NCBI GenBank assembly: GCA_050251575.1
Contig: JBFWMP010000077.1
Span: forward strand, 1-12,910
DNA from: X23 sp050251575
GTDB lineage: Bacteria > Bacillota > Clostridia > SK-Y3
Direction: 5' to 3'
Length of the DNA stretch: 12,910 nt
The first letter of the stretch is position 1. Every line of letters begins with the position of its first letter. The notes beneath the pieces are model-generated. The model was not told the origin of the DNA. It saw only the letters and a list, made by a program, of their open reading frames with translations, and did not search any database. Positions 10,201 to 12,910 of this stretch are shown one piece after another. Position numbers and translations under genes: made by a program.

Positions 10201-11018
10201 CATTCAAATTGAAAATTGACGGTATCCATCTGTAGATTTCTCATGGTTGCCCATATTTGTGAATAGGGTTGAAAGGTAAAATAGGAGGGATCTTGAACAA
10301 AAGTATAATCAGTACTATTCTTAAGTCTGCTATCTGCAGTAAGCCTGATATCTCCCGGGGAATCAGCATTACTGTAGCTGTTTGGAAAATATGTTCCGTA
10401 TTGATCTGTTATTTTTTTCTCGCTATTATAATAGACGCCCCAAGAAGGATTAGATACAGTTTTTCCAAAGTATGTGTTAGCATTATCTTCTGTAAAAGAA
10501 ATAGTTTTGTTCATTGAGCTTACAGGATGAGAATAAATACTCCTTTCAAGACCACTTAAATCCCATGTTATCCGATAAGTGTTCCCGTCGTCGGAACCCA
10601 TCCATTTATACACATTGAAAGGCATGGTATAATATGTACTCCCATCTAGCTTTGGAATAGCCAGATTAAAATAGTCTAATTTCCAACCGTTGGAATCGTT
10701 AAAATCAAGCTTTACTTTTTTAATCATCCAAGGCGCGTTATTAAATCTGACAGTATAACCCCTATAATCATTCCGTTCGAAATCGTCATAATTAGGAGTA
10801 TCCACATTATTTCTAGTTTCCATACTATCCCGGTCTATTAAAGATAAATATACATCTCCATCGGTTCCTGCATTTTTAGTATCTCCTGTTTTAAAATAAA
10901 CCCTCATGTTAACCTGTGCATTGCCAGCTTCAGCTATAGGCTGTATTACAGTAGTAAAAATTAATGTTATGAGTACAATAGCTATAGATCTTTTTAATGG
11001 ACTTATATTAACCTTCAC
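4278..11018 (-). CDS. Giant secreted protein A: PLAT-like domain plus tandem Ig-like modules
   Basis: The protein has about 2,246 residues if it starts at the GTG at 11018; numbering below counts from the upstream ATG at 11033. The GTG is preferred because GGAGAGGG lies 4-8 nt upstream of it, while the ATG has no clear Shine-Dalgarno. Residues 6-36 are a signal peptide (SPLKR, hydrophobic core, IAEA before GNAQ). Residues about 41-145 match the PLAT/LH2 pattern (YFKTGDTKNAGTDGDVYLSL, DDFERNDYRGYTVRF, GWKLDYFNLAI). From about 564 to 2060 there is an array of bacterial Ig-like modules. Their junctions repeat as D-x-x-G-N, a beta strand, then I/V-D-x-x-x-P, for example near 1128, 1479, 1663, 1754, 1937 and 2049. 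The C-terminus (NIQVYMNTEGIEE) has no LPXTG motif, no SLH repeats and no membrane tail. It is first gene of an operon with protein B. Exported adhesin or matrix protein is an inference; no catalytic motif was seen. Confidence 0.92.
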   Translation of the reverse strand: MKVNISPLKRSIAIVLITLIFTTVIQPIAEAGNAQVNMRVYFKTGDTKNAGTDGDVYLSLIDRDSMETRNNVDTPNYDDFERNDYRGYTVRFNNAPWMIKKVKLDFNDSNGWKLDYFNLAIPKLDGSTYYTMPFNVYKWMGSDDGNTYRITWDLSGLERSIYSHPVSSMNKTISFTEDNANTYFGKTVSNPSWGVYYNSEKKITDQYGTYFPNSYSNADSPGDIRLTADSRLKNSTDYTFVQDPSYFTFQPYSQIWATMRNLQMDTVNFQFEWRFPARSTWDPIKKSTLTLKRKVFHIGQDNITIPAGYGEKISTDNYFFNNNNGKVQINGVISNNVGMNNAALAQNFNGNAYLIKGNYDAYTRDGNNNIIYAPEDKICSLNILKSNNNVIFTGTVPENYTTDDQGLSLVVENITSSDYVLEDTLQDGTKVVGRLYKYFSEYNVDTLSPAFEIAEDSDDSVSNFAQSHGFYITSNEAMKNSLASYRLLDQYNQPVNITPYSGTGTGGSVQVVPVSPSIIEGAKVNLKLTDSIEGMYTLKIDGYDSANNYGSTSIENVKLDNKAPAVNITPAYYPRAADGSKRIDFDFEINDISDTGRVYYCFVKYGDPIPEKGSDGWEFLQQGAASSTAVLKVAAEENFMGKLYYYTTDDSGNDSFLKSGRYYSFGNIYLYNESAKGYIEIADMTPGLSSYEITFDDNDGKDSLEYRWVDKNTVPTGFVQDYRGYVQDNLGNYPDIGAAVHTGDDGNEYTLDGTYELECKVTNSTSGETNSYSYTFVFDNSNPAIELPVWTNGTRIRETQQAAIRIRDKGTLQSASYEIVDMNNISIGAEPVALPIDHNGDVNAVINLAVSDELGTGIYGIKINATDVNGYFTTAGYGFLDGNPEAFNEYDSSYYNNSAMRFAVRTGRPVLELKSVSGDTVENLYDNYYITGTSNYTIHLNAEEIMNNIGDFNYSTSLKYQTSSDGVNWSQWKNGGIMSNDTSTDTSSLDFSVYTPYSLNDIADNTIYIRAACYNGSEEFSVTPDSKFISSPVAVTIKLDKSLAEYDIKYNMTYRTNQDVIAALTINDHSNKIYTVTSSNPNITVSDAVYAAVLTISDNVNTTVEIEDNLGNITEAPVRVDWIDKEPPAMILNSKNIIDSGARKDAEISTTVKEALSNRTRFALMNHEGAPTQEDFTLFENLWKEEKIKVDVISSEKDYGEYDETYNITIRGVDGSYYLGYSSEDTLGNTISTSIPGGSISLKDAEIEFQGVTYNPTVTKSSTAAKLKFNVPVAVLPQDLVTADSIENLALAKEYGRSMDARYALEHEFAYREIGDRTYYVCDQAGRTKEIKFSVEGVQFIEGFENIVEYRLDGEPITINDGDWIGIDKNGALQVFITPNPEYAAQYFYISKEDDSLETNDMVINQGLSLITAYIPDEVYSSVYGSVYGNIYDSLVFDVQINGSNLKKAQFYSYTMEGFIEEREQAENIAIEKVDETAPEVTWILSNTAPTNKAVNAYIRFKDIESGIAKVEEKDSAGNYVVIHESEYVDSGQIIRLINDKDDYKTIRVTNKAGLVTMLDDICAPNIDKTLITEGEHYKVEYFYENYAGEWLPIVNGNCYNKVKAVIVPAKGIEKELYIDNNNGSFEKILTSSIQSFSFDIRDTAGNRAAMAVEYNKYDIEPPAIDHSISPTAKTNKPVTVTIAAQDTLNAIAHCELYYLKDNNLEPIEVMEVSHGLFKGQARDSGQYVIYVWDEGGNRATKTFEVTNIDYSPVTMTRLTYSTPPTMKTSQTVVATVDSFNKDNVSILGVQPVEGTSLTQNDIVYSMDSRSIRFKKNGSVEVFFTDDYGNIGGQIISVENISTTPPQCKGVFELADNLTYATISFESLLSESGQPLERDLSKIYVVSGLMNSAATVTAEEAQIIVRDNDTYSFILSDEVGNSQYISVAVTGIDKEPPKVTAVKWDYEYLKENSSTGDFTADKETGIENKPLEEGYTLSTGTLPETNNDVEVTVVTDKEITQIGSFDRTPKKETTFVYHDNGVFSFNLEALNETSVLYGVNVELIDKTKPVIQFSNTNELIFIEGDTREESKYDISKLYDFTAYDMRNDEPVEIPKEKVKIDFGSFNPNDISKNVFNRNSPYYITYQAADSAGNITQAARTIRLVAFNDTIALINQMMPNSSNMVAVNGNEFTVSLKNHSGMSYVKYEKGLYTIGEMKYIGEGINANTDGTFTVKVNESGWYTVSVQTDRKDFFNIQVYMNTEGIEE
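4854..9344 (-). repeat. Tandem Ig-like module array in protein A
   Basis: Degenerate protein-level repeats. Module starts show an I/V/L-D-x-x-x-P motif: LDNKAP 564, FDNSNP 783, IDKEPP 1128, VDETAP 1479, YDIEPP 1663, IDYSP 1754, ISTTPP 1846, IDKEPP 1937, IDKTKP 2049. Several are preceded by a D-x-x-G-N turn (DNLGN 1113, DTAGN 1648, DEGGN 1739, DDYGN 1831, DEVGN 1922, DSAGN 2134). Some modules carry a second motif of the type TNK-V followed by alternating hydrophobic residues (1496-1507, 1680-1690). Spacing varies from about 85 to over 300 residues, so the modules are diverged and no two are near-identical at DNA level. Confidence 0.75.
6717..6764 (-). repeat. Four tandem tetrapeptides (VYxS type) in protein A
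   Basis: Residues 1424-1439 read VYSS-VYGS-VYGN-IYDS, four units of four residues (12 bp each). This is the only short-period peptide repeat I noticed in the protein. Confidence 0.7.
10599..10913 (-). other. PLAT/LH2-like domain in protein A
   Basis: Residues about 41-145 (ATG numbering) carry the family signature: a strand ending in TGD, then K-N-AGTDG-DVYL, a DFER-N-D element followed by YTV, and a late GW-LD strand. PLAT domains are known as beta-sandwiches that bind lipid or protein partners, for example at the C-terminus of clostridial alpha-toxin. Here the domain directly follows the signal peptide. Whether it binds membranes or calcium cannot be read from the sequence. Confidence 0.72.
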
Positions 11019-11021
11019 ACT

Positions 11022-11030
11022 ACCCTCTCC
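11022..11030 (-). promoter_or_regulatory. Ribosome binding site deciding the GTG start of gene A
   Basis: GGAGAGGGT on the minus strand ends 3 nt before the GTG at 11018, with its GGAG core 8 nt away. It lies inside the codons that follow the upstream in-frame ATG at 11033, which itself is preceded only by AAGATAAAG. The GTG start also gives a more typical signal peptide N-region (VKVNISPLKR). Confidence 0.65.
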
Positions 11031-11172
11031 CATCTTTATCTTAATGTTAAATTAACTAACAGATATATAATTTATAAAATTTTAGCTGGAATAATTATAT
11101 GGATTCGTCTTTACATTAGAAGTCTTAGAATGCAGAATTATAAAAGTATTAGATAAGACAATGTTTTTGAAG

Positions 11173-11200
11173 TTTACTGTCCGAATTTTTATGATATAAT
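11173..11200 (+). promoter_or_regulatory. Promoter of the tetR gene (extended -10)
   Basis: The -10 TATAAT at 11195-11200 is preceded by TGA (an extended -10). A -35-like TTTACT lies at 11173-11178 with a 16-nt spacer. The predicted start is near 11207, at the edge of the first operator palindrome, giving a leader of about 100 nt. A second TATAAT at 11203-11208 lacks a matching -35. Confidence 0.7.
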
Positions 11201-11241
11201 TATATAATGACTGCAGTCACTGACTATAGTCATTATATAAT
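11199..11241. repeat. Inverted repeat with 14-bp arms joining both -10 boxes and operator half-sites
   Basis: ATTATATAATGACT at 11199-11212 is perfectly complementary in inverted orientation to AGTCATTATATAAT at 11228-11241, with 15 bp between them. Each arm holds a TATAAT plus the outer half of an operator palindrome, so the promoter-operator core is nearly mirror symmetric. Confidence 0.9.
11208..11232. promoter_or_regulatory. Tandem palindromic operator, probable TetR binding sites
   Basis: Two perfect 12-bp palindromes of the form TGACTnnAGTCA: TGACTGCAGTCA at 11208-11219 and TGACTATAGTCA at 11221-11232. Their centres are 13 bp apart, slightly more than one helical turn. Short inverted repeats next to the regulator's own gene are the usual TetR-family operator. 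Their place over both predicted start points suits repression of tetR and the operon together. Binding by this TetR is an inference. Confidence 0.75.
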
Positions 11242-11261
11242 ATTTAAAAGATTATTGTCAA
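11232..11261 (-). promoter_or_regulatory. Consensus sigma-A promoter of the surface-protein operon
   Basis: On the minus strand, -35 TTGACA (11261-11256) and -10 TATAAT (11237-11232) are both perfect consensus hexamers with an 18-nt spacer. The predicted start point is near 11225, inside the second TGACTnnAGTCA palindrome. This is the best minus-strand promoter upstream of gene A. Confidence 0.82.
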
Positions 11262-11293
11262 CATATGTATGGTATTGTAAACATTTGTATGAT
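11254..11293. repeat. Tandem 20-bp imperfect direct repeat in the tetR leader
   Basis: Units at 11254-11273 and 11274-11293 share the pattern ATTGT-m-AACAT-w-TGTATG and differ at only three of 20 positions. The first unit covers part of the operon -35 box; the second runs up to the tetR Shine-Dalgarno (11294-11298). It could be a binding site for another factor or an old slippage duplication. Confidence 0.75.
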
Positions 11294-11305
11294 GGAGGAC
11301 TACGT

Positions 11306-11923
11306 ATGAGCAAAAATGTAAATAATAGAACTATTAATGCCTTAGAAACAAGAAATAAAATATACAAAAGCGCGGACTCCCTTTTCAGAAAGCATGGGAT
11401 AGATAATGTTAGTATAGATTCCATTGTAAATTATGCCGGGGTATCAAAAGGGACCTTTTATGTCCATTTCAAATCAAAATTAGCCTTAGTCGCTGAATTA
11501 ATTTCTGATGTTGTAAATGAACTGGATTTAGATTATAAGTCTTATGTTAAATCATTTCCTAAAAATGCTTCTGCTTCAGATATTCTTATAAAGTTGGTTG
11601 AAGGAATAGCCGGCATTATTTCTGACACGATTGGTTTTGACCTAATGAAAAAGGTATATGAAGCTTTGTTAGCAGGGTCAATCAGTTCTGAAATTTTATT
11701 AGGGTCTGATAGAGACCTATATAAAATCTTTAGAGATGTTATTCGCATGGGTATTGAAAAAGAGGAATTTAAGCCGGATATTGATATTGACTTAGTTGCA
11801 AATCATTCCATTTTGGCTTTAAGAGGAATTACCTTTGAATGGTGTATAAGATATCCCCATTTTGATTATAGGGATCAGGCACTCGAGCATTTTAAAATCC
11901 TGCTTCAGGGTATTAAAAGATAG
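11306..11923 (+). CDS. TetR-family transcriptional regulator
   Basis: The protein has 205 residues, normal for the family. The start at 11306 follows GGAGG (11294-11298) by 7 nt. A longer in-frame reading from 11207 exists, but it would begin at the predicted transcription start and translate the operator, so it is rejected. Residues about 13-58 form the TetR_N DNA-binding domain, with the helix-turn-helix at about 36-56 (SIDSIVNYAGVSKGTFYVHF) and the usual FK-SK that follows. Residues about 60-205 form a helical ligand and dimer domain with no recognisable subfamily signature, so the inducer is unknown. It is divergent from the giant surface-protein operon, with paired palindromes between, so it probably represses itself and that operon. 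Its 3' end abuts the IS relic, and no terminator was found after it. Confidence 0.93.
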   Translation: MSKNVNNRTINALETRNKIYKSADSLFRKHGIDNVSIDSIVNYAGVSKGTFYVHFKSKLALVAELISDVVNELDLDYKSYVKSFPKNASASDILIKLVEGIAGIISDTIGFDLMKKVYEALLAGSISSEILLGSDRDLYKIFRDVIRMGIEKEEFKPDIDIDLVANHSILALRGITFEWCIRYPHFDYRDQALEHFKILLQGIKR

Positions 11924-12001
11924 CGTTAAAAATAATAGCAAAAAGATTAACTTCATTTTCAAGGTAATGTTTAACAGTGCCAAAGGTATGTTATACCACC
12001 T
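11924..12001. other. Junction between tetR and the IS relic
   Basis: An AT-rich stretch without a gene. It contains only weak dyads (GTTAA/TTAAC near 11925 and 11966, and GGTAT-gtt-ATACC near 11986) and no convincing terminator. The transposase reading frame stays open leftward through it to 11819, antisense to the end of tetR. That part has no resemblance to the transposase and is taken as a junction artefact. No terminal inverted repeat was seen here, so this end of the element appears deleted. Confidence 0.55.
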
Positions 12002-12214
12002 GTAACCATATAGCCAAAGCTTTAGTAAGTCATCAGGTGCATATGGAGGTCTACCTGTTTTATTAGGTTTAGCAGAAGCAACTCCAAGTTTTAGTAGATC
12101 ACGACCATTAACAAATTTGTCAATTAACCTTACCGGATTGTCCTTGGCTATCATTTCATCTAGGGATGAAGGTATTTGAATTTGGTCTCTGCTAGTTCCT
12201 TTTGTAAAGCTCAT
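12002..12214 (-). pseudogene. Truncated IS1182-type transposase, N-terminal fragment
   Basis: About 71 residues from the ATG at 12214 resemble the N-terminal domain of IS1182-family transposases: SLDEMIAKDNPVRLIDKFV, then TGRPPYAPDDLLKLWLYGY. Intact members are several hundred residues long and carry the catalytic DDE residues further on; these are absent here. Similarity stops just after LYGY, where the family usually continues with a short Arg/Ser-rich stretch. The following residues (RWYNIPLALL...) are unlike it and run into sequence antisense to tetR. The start follows GGGAG (12223-12227) by 8 nt; an upstream ATG at 12229 overlaps that ribosome binding site and is less likely. The gene is a non-functional relic with its upstream control region preserved. 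Confidence 0.85.
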
Positions 12215-12280
12215 AATGCTTACTCCCATCTGTATTTTGGTACATTTATTATATCATAAAATTCAGGTGGAGTAAGCATT
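12215..12280. repeat. 12-bp inverted repeat bracketing the transposase promoter and hiding its ribosome binding site
   Basis: AATGCTTACTCC at 12215-12226 and GGAGTAAGCATT at 12269-12280 are perfectly complementary, 42 bp apart. In minus-strand RNA the downstream arm contains the GGAG ribosome binding site and ends at the base before the ATG. The upstream arm lies before the predicted start point and would be present only in transcripts that enter from outside the element. Confidence 0.85.
12248..12275 (-). promoter_or_regulatory. Promoter of the IS transposase
   Basis: On the minus strand, an extended -10 TGATATAAT (TATAAT at 12253-12248) with a weaker -35-like TTACTC at 12275-12270 and a 16-nt spacer. 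The predicted start is near 12241, just downstream of the upstream arm of the 12-bp inverted repeat. Confidence 0.65.
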
Positions 12281-12389
12281 GTTTTACATTTTATGGAGAG
12301 TTTCTCGACAGCCTGACGTGCCTATTTGTCCGCTTTTTGTCCTATCGTCCCTATTTGTCTGACTCCCCTATTCACAAGGATTTCCAAGC

Positions 12390-12419
12390 CTTATCTTTTC
12401 ATCAACTGTCAAAGATAAG
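12390..12419. repeat. 9-bp inverted repeat at a predicted start point
   Basis: CTTATCTTT at 12390-12398 and AAAGATAAG at 12411-12419, with 12 nt between. It lies immediately downstream of the minus-strand -10 box at 12420-12425, where an operator or leader hairpin would be expected. Confidence 0.6.
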
Positions 12420-12448
12420 ATTGTATCATAAAATTGAACTGATATCAA
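12420..12448 (-). promoter_or_regulatory. Orphan sigma-A promoter pointing into the IS relic
   Basis: On the minus strand, -35 TTGATA (12448-12443), a 17-nt spacer and -10 TACAAT (12425-12420) preceded by TGA. No gene follows before the IS boundary, so it probably belonged to a gene now lost or interrupted. Confidence 0.68.
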
Positions 12449-12497
12449 ACACGTTACCTGTCCCCTTGTTTGCCTTTATTTTACTTTAAGCTTCAAC

Positions 12498-12543
12498 AAA
12501 AAAACTGTCTGAACCATTGATTTATCTATGGTTCAGACAGTTT
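12498..12543 (-). terminator. Strong intrinsic terminator, minus-strand reading, possibly bidirectional
   Basis: AAACTGTCTGAACCAT (12502-12517) and ATGGTTCAGACAGTTT (12528-12543) are perfectly complementary 16-bp arms around a 10-nt loop. In minus-strand RNA the stem runs into seven U residues (from 12504-12498). In plus-strand RNA it is followed by UUUCUAAAUUUUAU, a weaker tail. No minus-strand gene is visible immediately to its right, so it is orphaned. Confidence 0.8.
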
Positions 12544-12635
12544 CTAAATTTTATATTAATAGTCTGTCTGGAATAAATTTACTTCATGCGTTAACCGTGA
12601 TCTGATCGTGATAAATTGAGATCGAGGTTAAAAGC
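12544..12635 (+). promoter_or_regulatory. Upstream region of the rrf2-like gene
   Basis: GAGG at 12624-12627 lies 8 nt before the ATG at 12636. TTAACC (12591-12596) and GGTTAA (12626-12631) are complementary and could fold over this ribosome binding site. GTGAT occurs twice (12597-12601 and 12608-12612). No convincing sigma-A promoter is evident; a TTTACT at 12578-12583 has only a poor -10 match. Confidence 0.45.
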
Positions 12636-12859
12636 ATGAAAATTTCTGCCAGAGGTCGCTATGCTTTGGCCGCCACCATCACAATGGCCGCCGACTATGT
12701 GCCGGGCGAATGTATGATCCTCCCTGACATTTCCGAAAAGCTGGGTATCTCGAAAATCTACTTGGAGCAGGTATCCACGCTGCTGAGGCGCGCCGATTTA
12801 ATCTTGTCGAACAAAGAACCACAAGGTGGTTACCAGTTGGCATGACCCCCGCGTGAATG
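12636..12859 (+). pseudogene. Rrf2-family transcriptional regulator, broken by a nonsense codon and truncated
   Basis: The frame reads 69 residues (12636-12845) and matches the N-terminal winged-helix domain of Rrf2 regulators (the IscR/CymR type): MKISARGRYAL, LPDISEKLGISKIYLEQV (helix-turn-helix), LLRRADLI, and the wing GGYQLA. Intact members are about 135-165 residues. The stop is TGA at 12843-12845, followed in the same frame by codons for P-P-R-E. That matches the usual GGYQLA-R-PPRE continuation, so TGA most simply replaces an Arg codon (CGA). After E the similarity ends and a terminator-like hairpin follows, so the C-terminal part, where IscR-type proteins carry [2Fe-2S]-ligand cysteines, is also gone. 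The codons are noticeably GC-rich compared with tetR and the surface genes. A functional mini-protein is possible but less likely. Confidence 0.8.
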
Positions 12860-12866
12860 GTGCAGA

Positions 12867-12910
12867 TTAAAGCGGACTGATGTCACTCTAACCGCATCAG
12901 CCCGCTTTAA
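12867..12910 (+). terminator. Terminator-like hairpin at the window edge
   Basis: TTAAAGCGGACTGATG (12867-12882) pairs with CATCAGCCCGCTTTAA (12895-12910) over 16 positions with one mismatch, around a 12-nt loop. The right arm ends exactly at the window edge, so any U-tract beyond cannot be seen apart from the UUU inside the arm. It probably terminates the broken rrf2-like gene, but it could also be one end of a repeat element. Confidence 0.6.

Larger units (their letters stand above)
11019..11225 (-). other. Long AU-rich 5' leader of the surface operon
   Basis: If transcription starts near 11225, the mRNA has a leader of about 207 nt. It is very AU-rich and includes a small interrupted palindrome GTTAA-a-TTAAC at 11046-11056. 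I recognised no riboswitch, T-box or attenuator hairpin in it. Other TATAAT-like strings on the minus strand at 11094-11099 and 11137-11142 lack a good -35 and are treated as secondary. Confidence 0.5.
12002..12314 (-). mobile_element. IS1182-family insertion sequence remnant (one end)
   Basis: This comprises the transposase fragment plus its upstream region. The outer end is placed provisionally near 12299-12314, where the minus strand reads GGCTGTCGAGAAACTC, which resembles ends of this family as I recall them. Without the other end or a target duplication the exact boundary cannot be proved. The opposite end is missing. Confidence 0.6.
12315..12497. other. Gene-free stretch with small repeats and a promoter
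   Basis: No credible coding region was seen on either strand. It holds a 10-bp direct repeat CCTATTTGTC (12321-12330 and 12350-12359), a 9-bp inverted repeat at 12390-12419 and a minus-strand promoter at 12420-12448. The minus strand contains a GGGGACAGGTAACGTG string near 12456-12471. It reminds me of repeats near REP-associated Y1 transposases, but this is only a weak impression. Confidence 0.5.

Noticed and set aside
11094..11142. Minus-strand TATAAT strings at 11094-11099 and 11137-11142 as operon promoters
   Set aside because: Neither has an acceptable -35 at 16-18 nt, whereas the TTGACA/TATAAT pair at 11232-11261 is fully consensus. They remain possible secondary starts.
11019..11225. 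Riboswitch or T-box in the operon leader
   Set aside because: No conserved core sequence or stable terminator/antiterminator pair was recognised; the leader is mostly A and U.
11207..11305. N-terminal extension of the TetR protein starting at 11207
   Set aside because: The ATG at 11207 coincides with the predicted transcription start and has no ribosome binding site. The added 33 residues would be encoded by the operator. GGAGG 7 nt before 11306 gives a normal start.
12315..12360. Short CCTATTTGTC repeats as a CRISPR or iteron array
   Set aside because: There are only two exact copies of 10 bp plus one partial, with unequal spacing and no associated genes.
12321..12419. Remnant coding sequence on the minus strand near the orphan promoter
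   Set aside because: A short reading (about 14 codons before a stop) has no start with a ribosome binding site and no recognisable similarity.

Overview
The window looks like AT-rich chromosomal DNA of a Gram-positive anaerobe, most likely a clostridium in the broad sense (Bacillota). The basis is low GC, strong Shine-Dalgarno sites, consensus sigma-A promoters with extended -10 boxes, signal peptides on giant secreted proteins, an IS1182-type transposase relic and an Rrf2-family regulator. The genus cannot be named from this sequence alone.

Positions 1-11018 (minus strand) hold an operon of two very large exported beta-rich proteins. The promoter-proximal gene (protein A, about 2,246 residues, 4278-11018) has a signal peptide, an N-terminal PLAT/LH2-like domain and a long tandem array of Ig-like modules. 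Only 17 bp separate it from the second gene (protein B, 1-4260), which also has a signal peptide. Protein B has no stop codon within the window, so at least 1,420 residues are encoded and its C-terminus lies off the left edge. Neither visible part carries a cell-wall sorting signal, and no enzyme domain was recognised.

Positions 11018-11306 form a compact control region between this operon and a TetR-family regulator on the plus strand (11306-11923). A consensus minus-strand promoter for the operon and a plus-strand promoter for tetR face each other, with predicted start points only about 18 bp apart. Two tandem 12-bp palindromes (TGACTnnAGTCA) lie exactly between their -10 boxes. One bound repressor could therefore block both promoters, and RNA polymerase could occupy only one of them at a time. 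This is the most interesting element of the window: a compact switch controlling a giant surface-protein operon.

Positions 11924-12635 are a scar region. It holds the 5' end of an IS1182-type transposase gene with its promoter and an inverted repeat that would hide the ribosome binding site in read-through RNA. It also holds a second minus-strand promoter pointing into the IS remnant, small repeats and an orphan terminator.

Positions 12636-12910 hold an Rrf2-family regulator broken by an apparent nonsense codon and then truncated, followed by a terminator-like hairpin at the window edge. Its GC-rich codons differ from the neighbouring genes. No tRNA, rRNA, CRISPR array or recognised riboswitch was seen.
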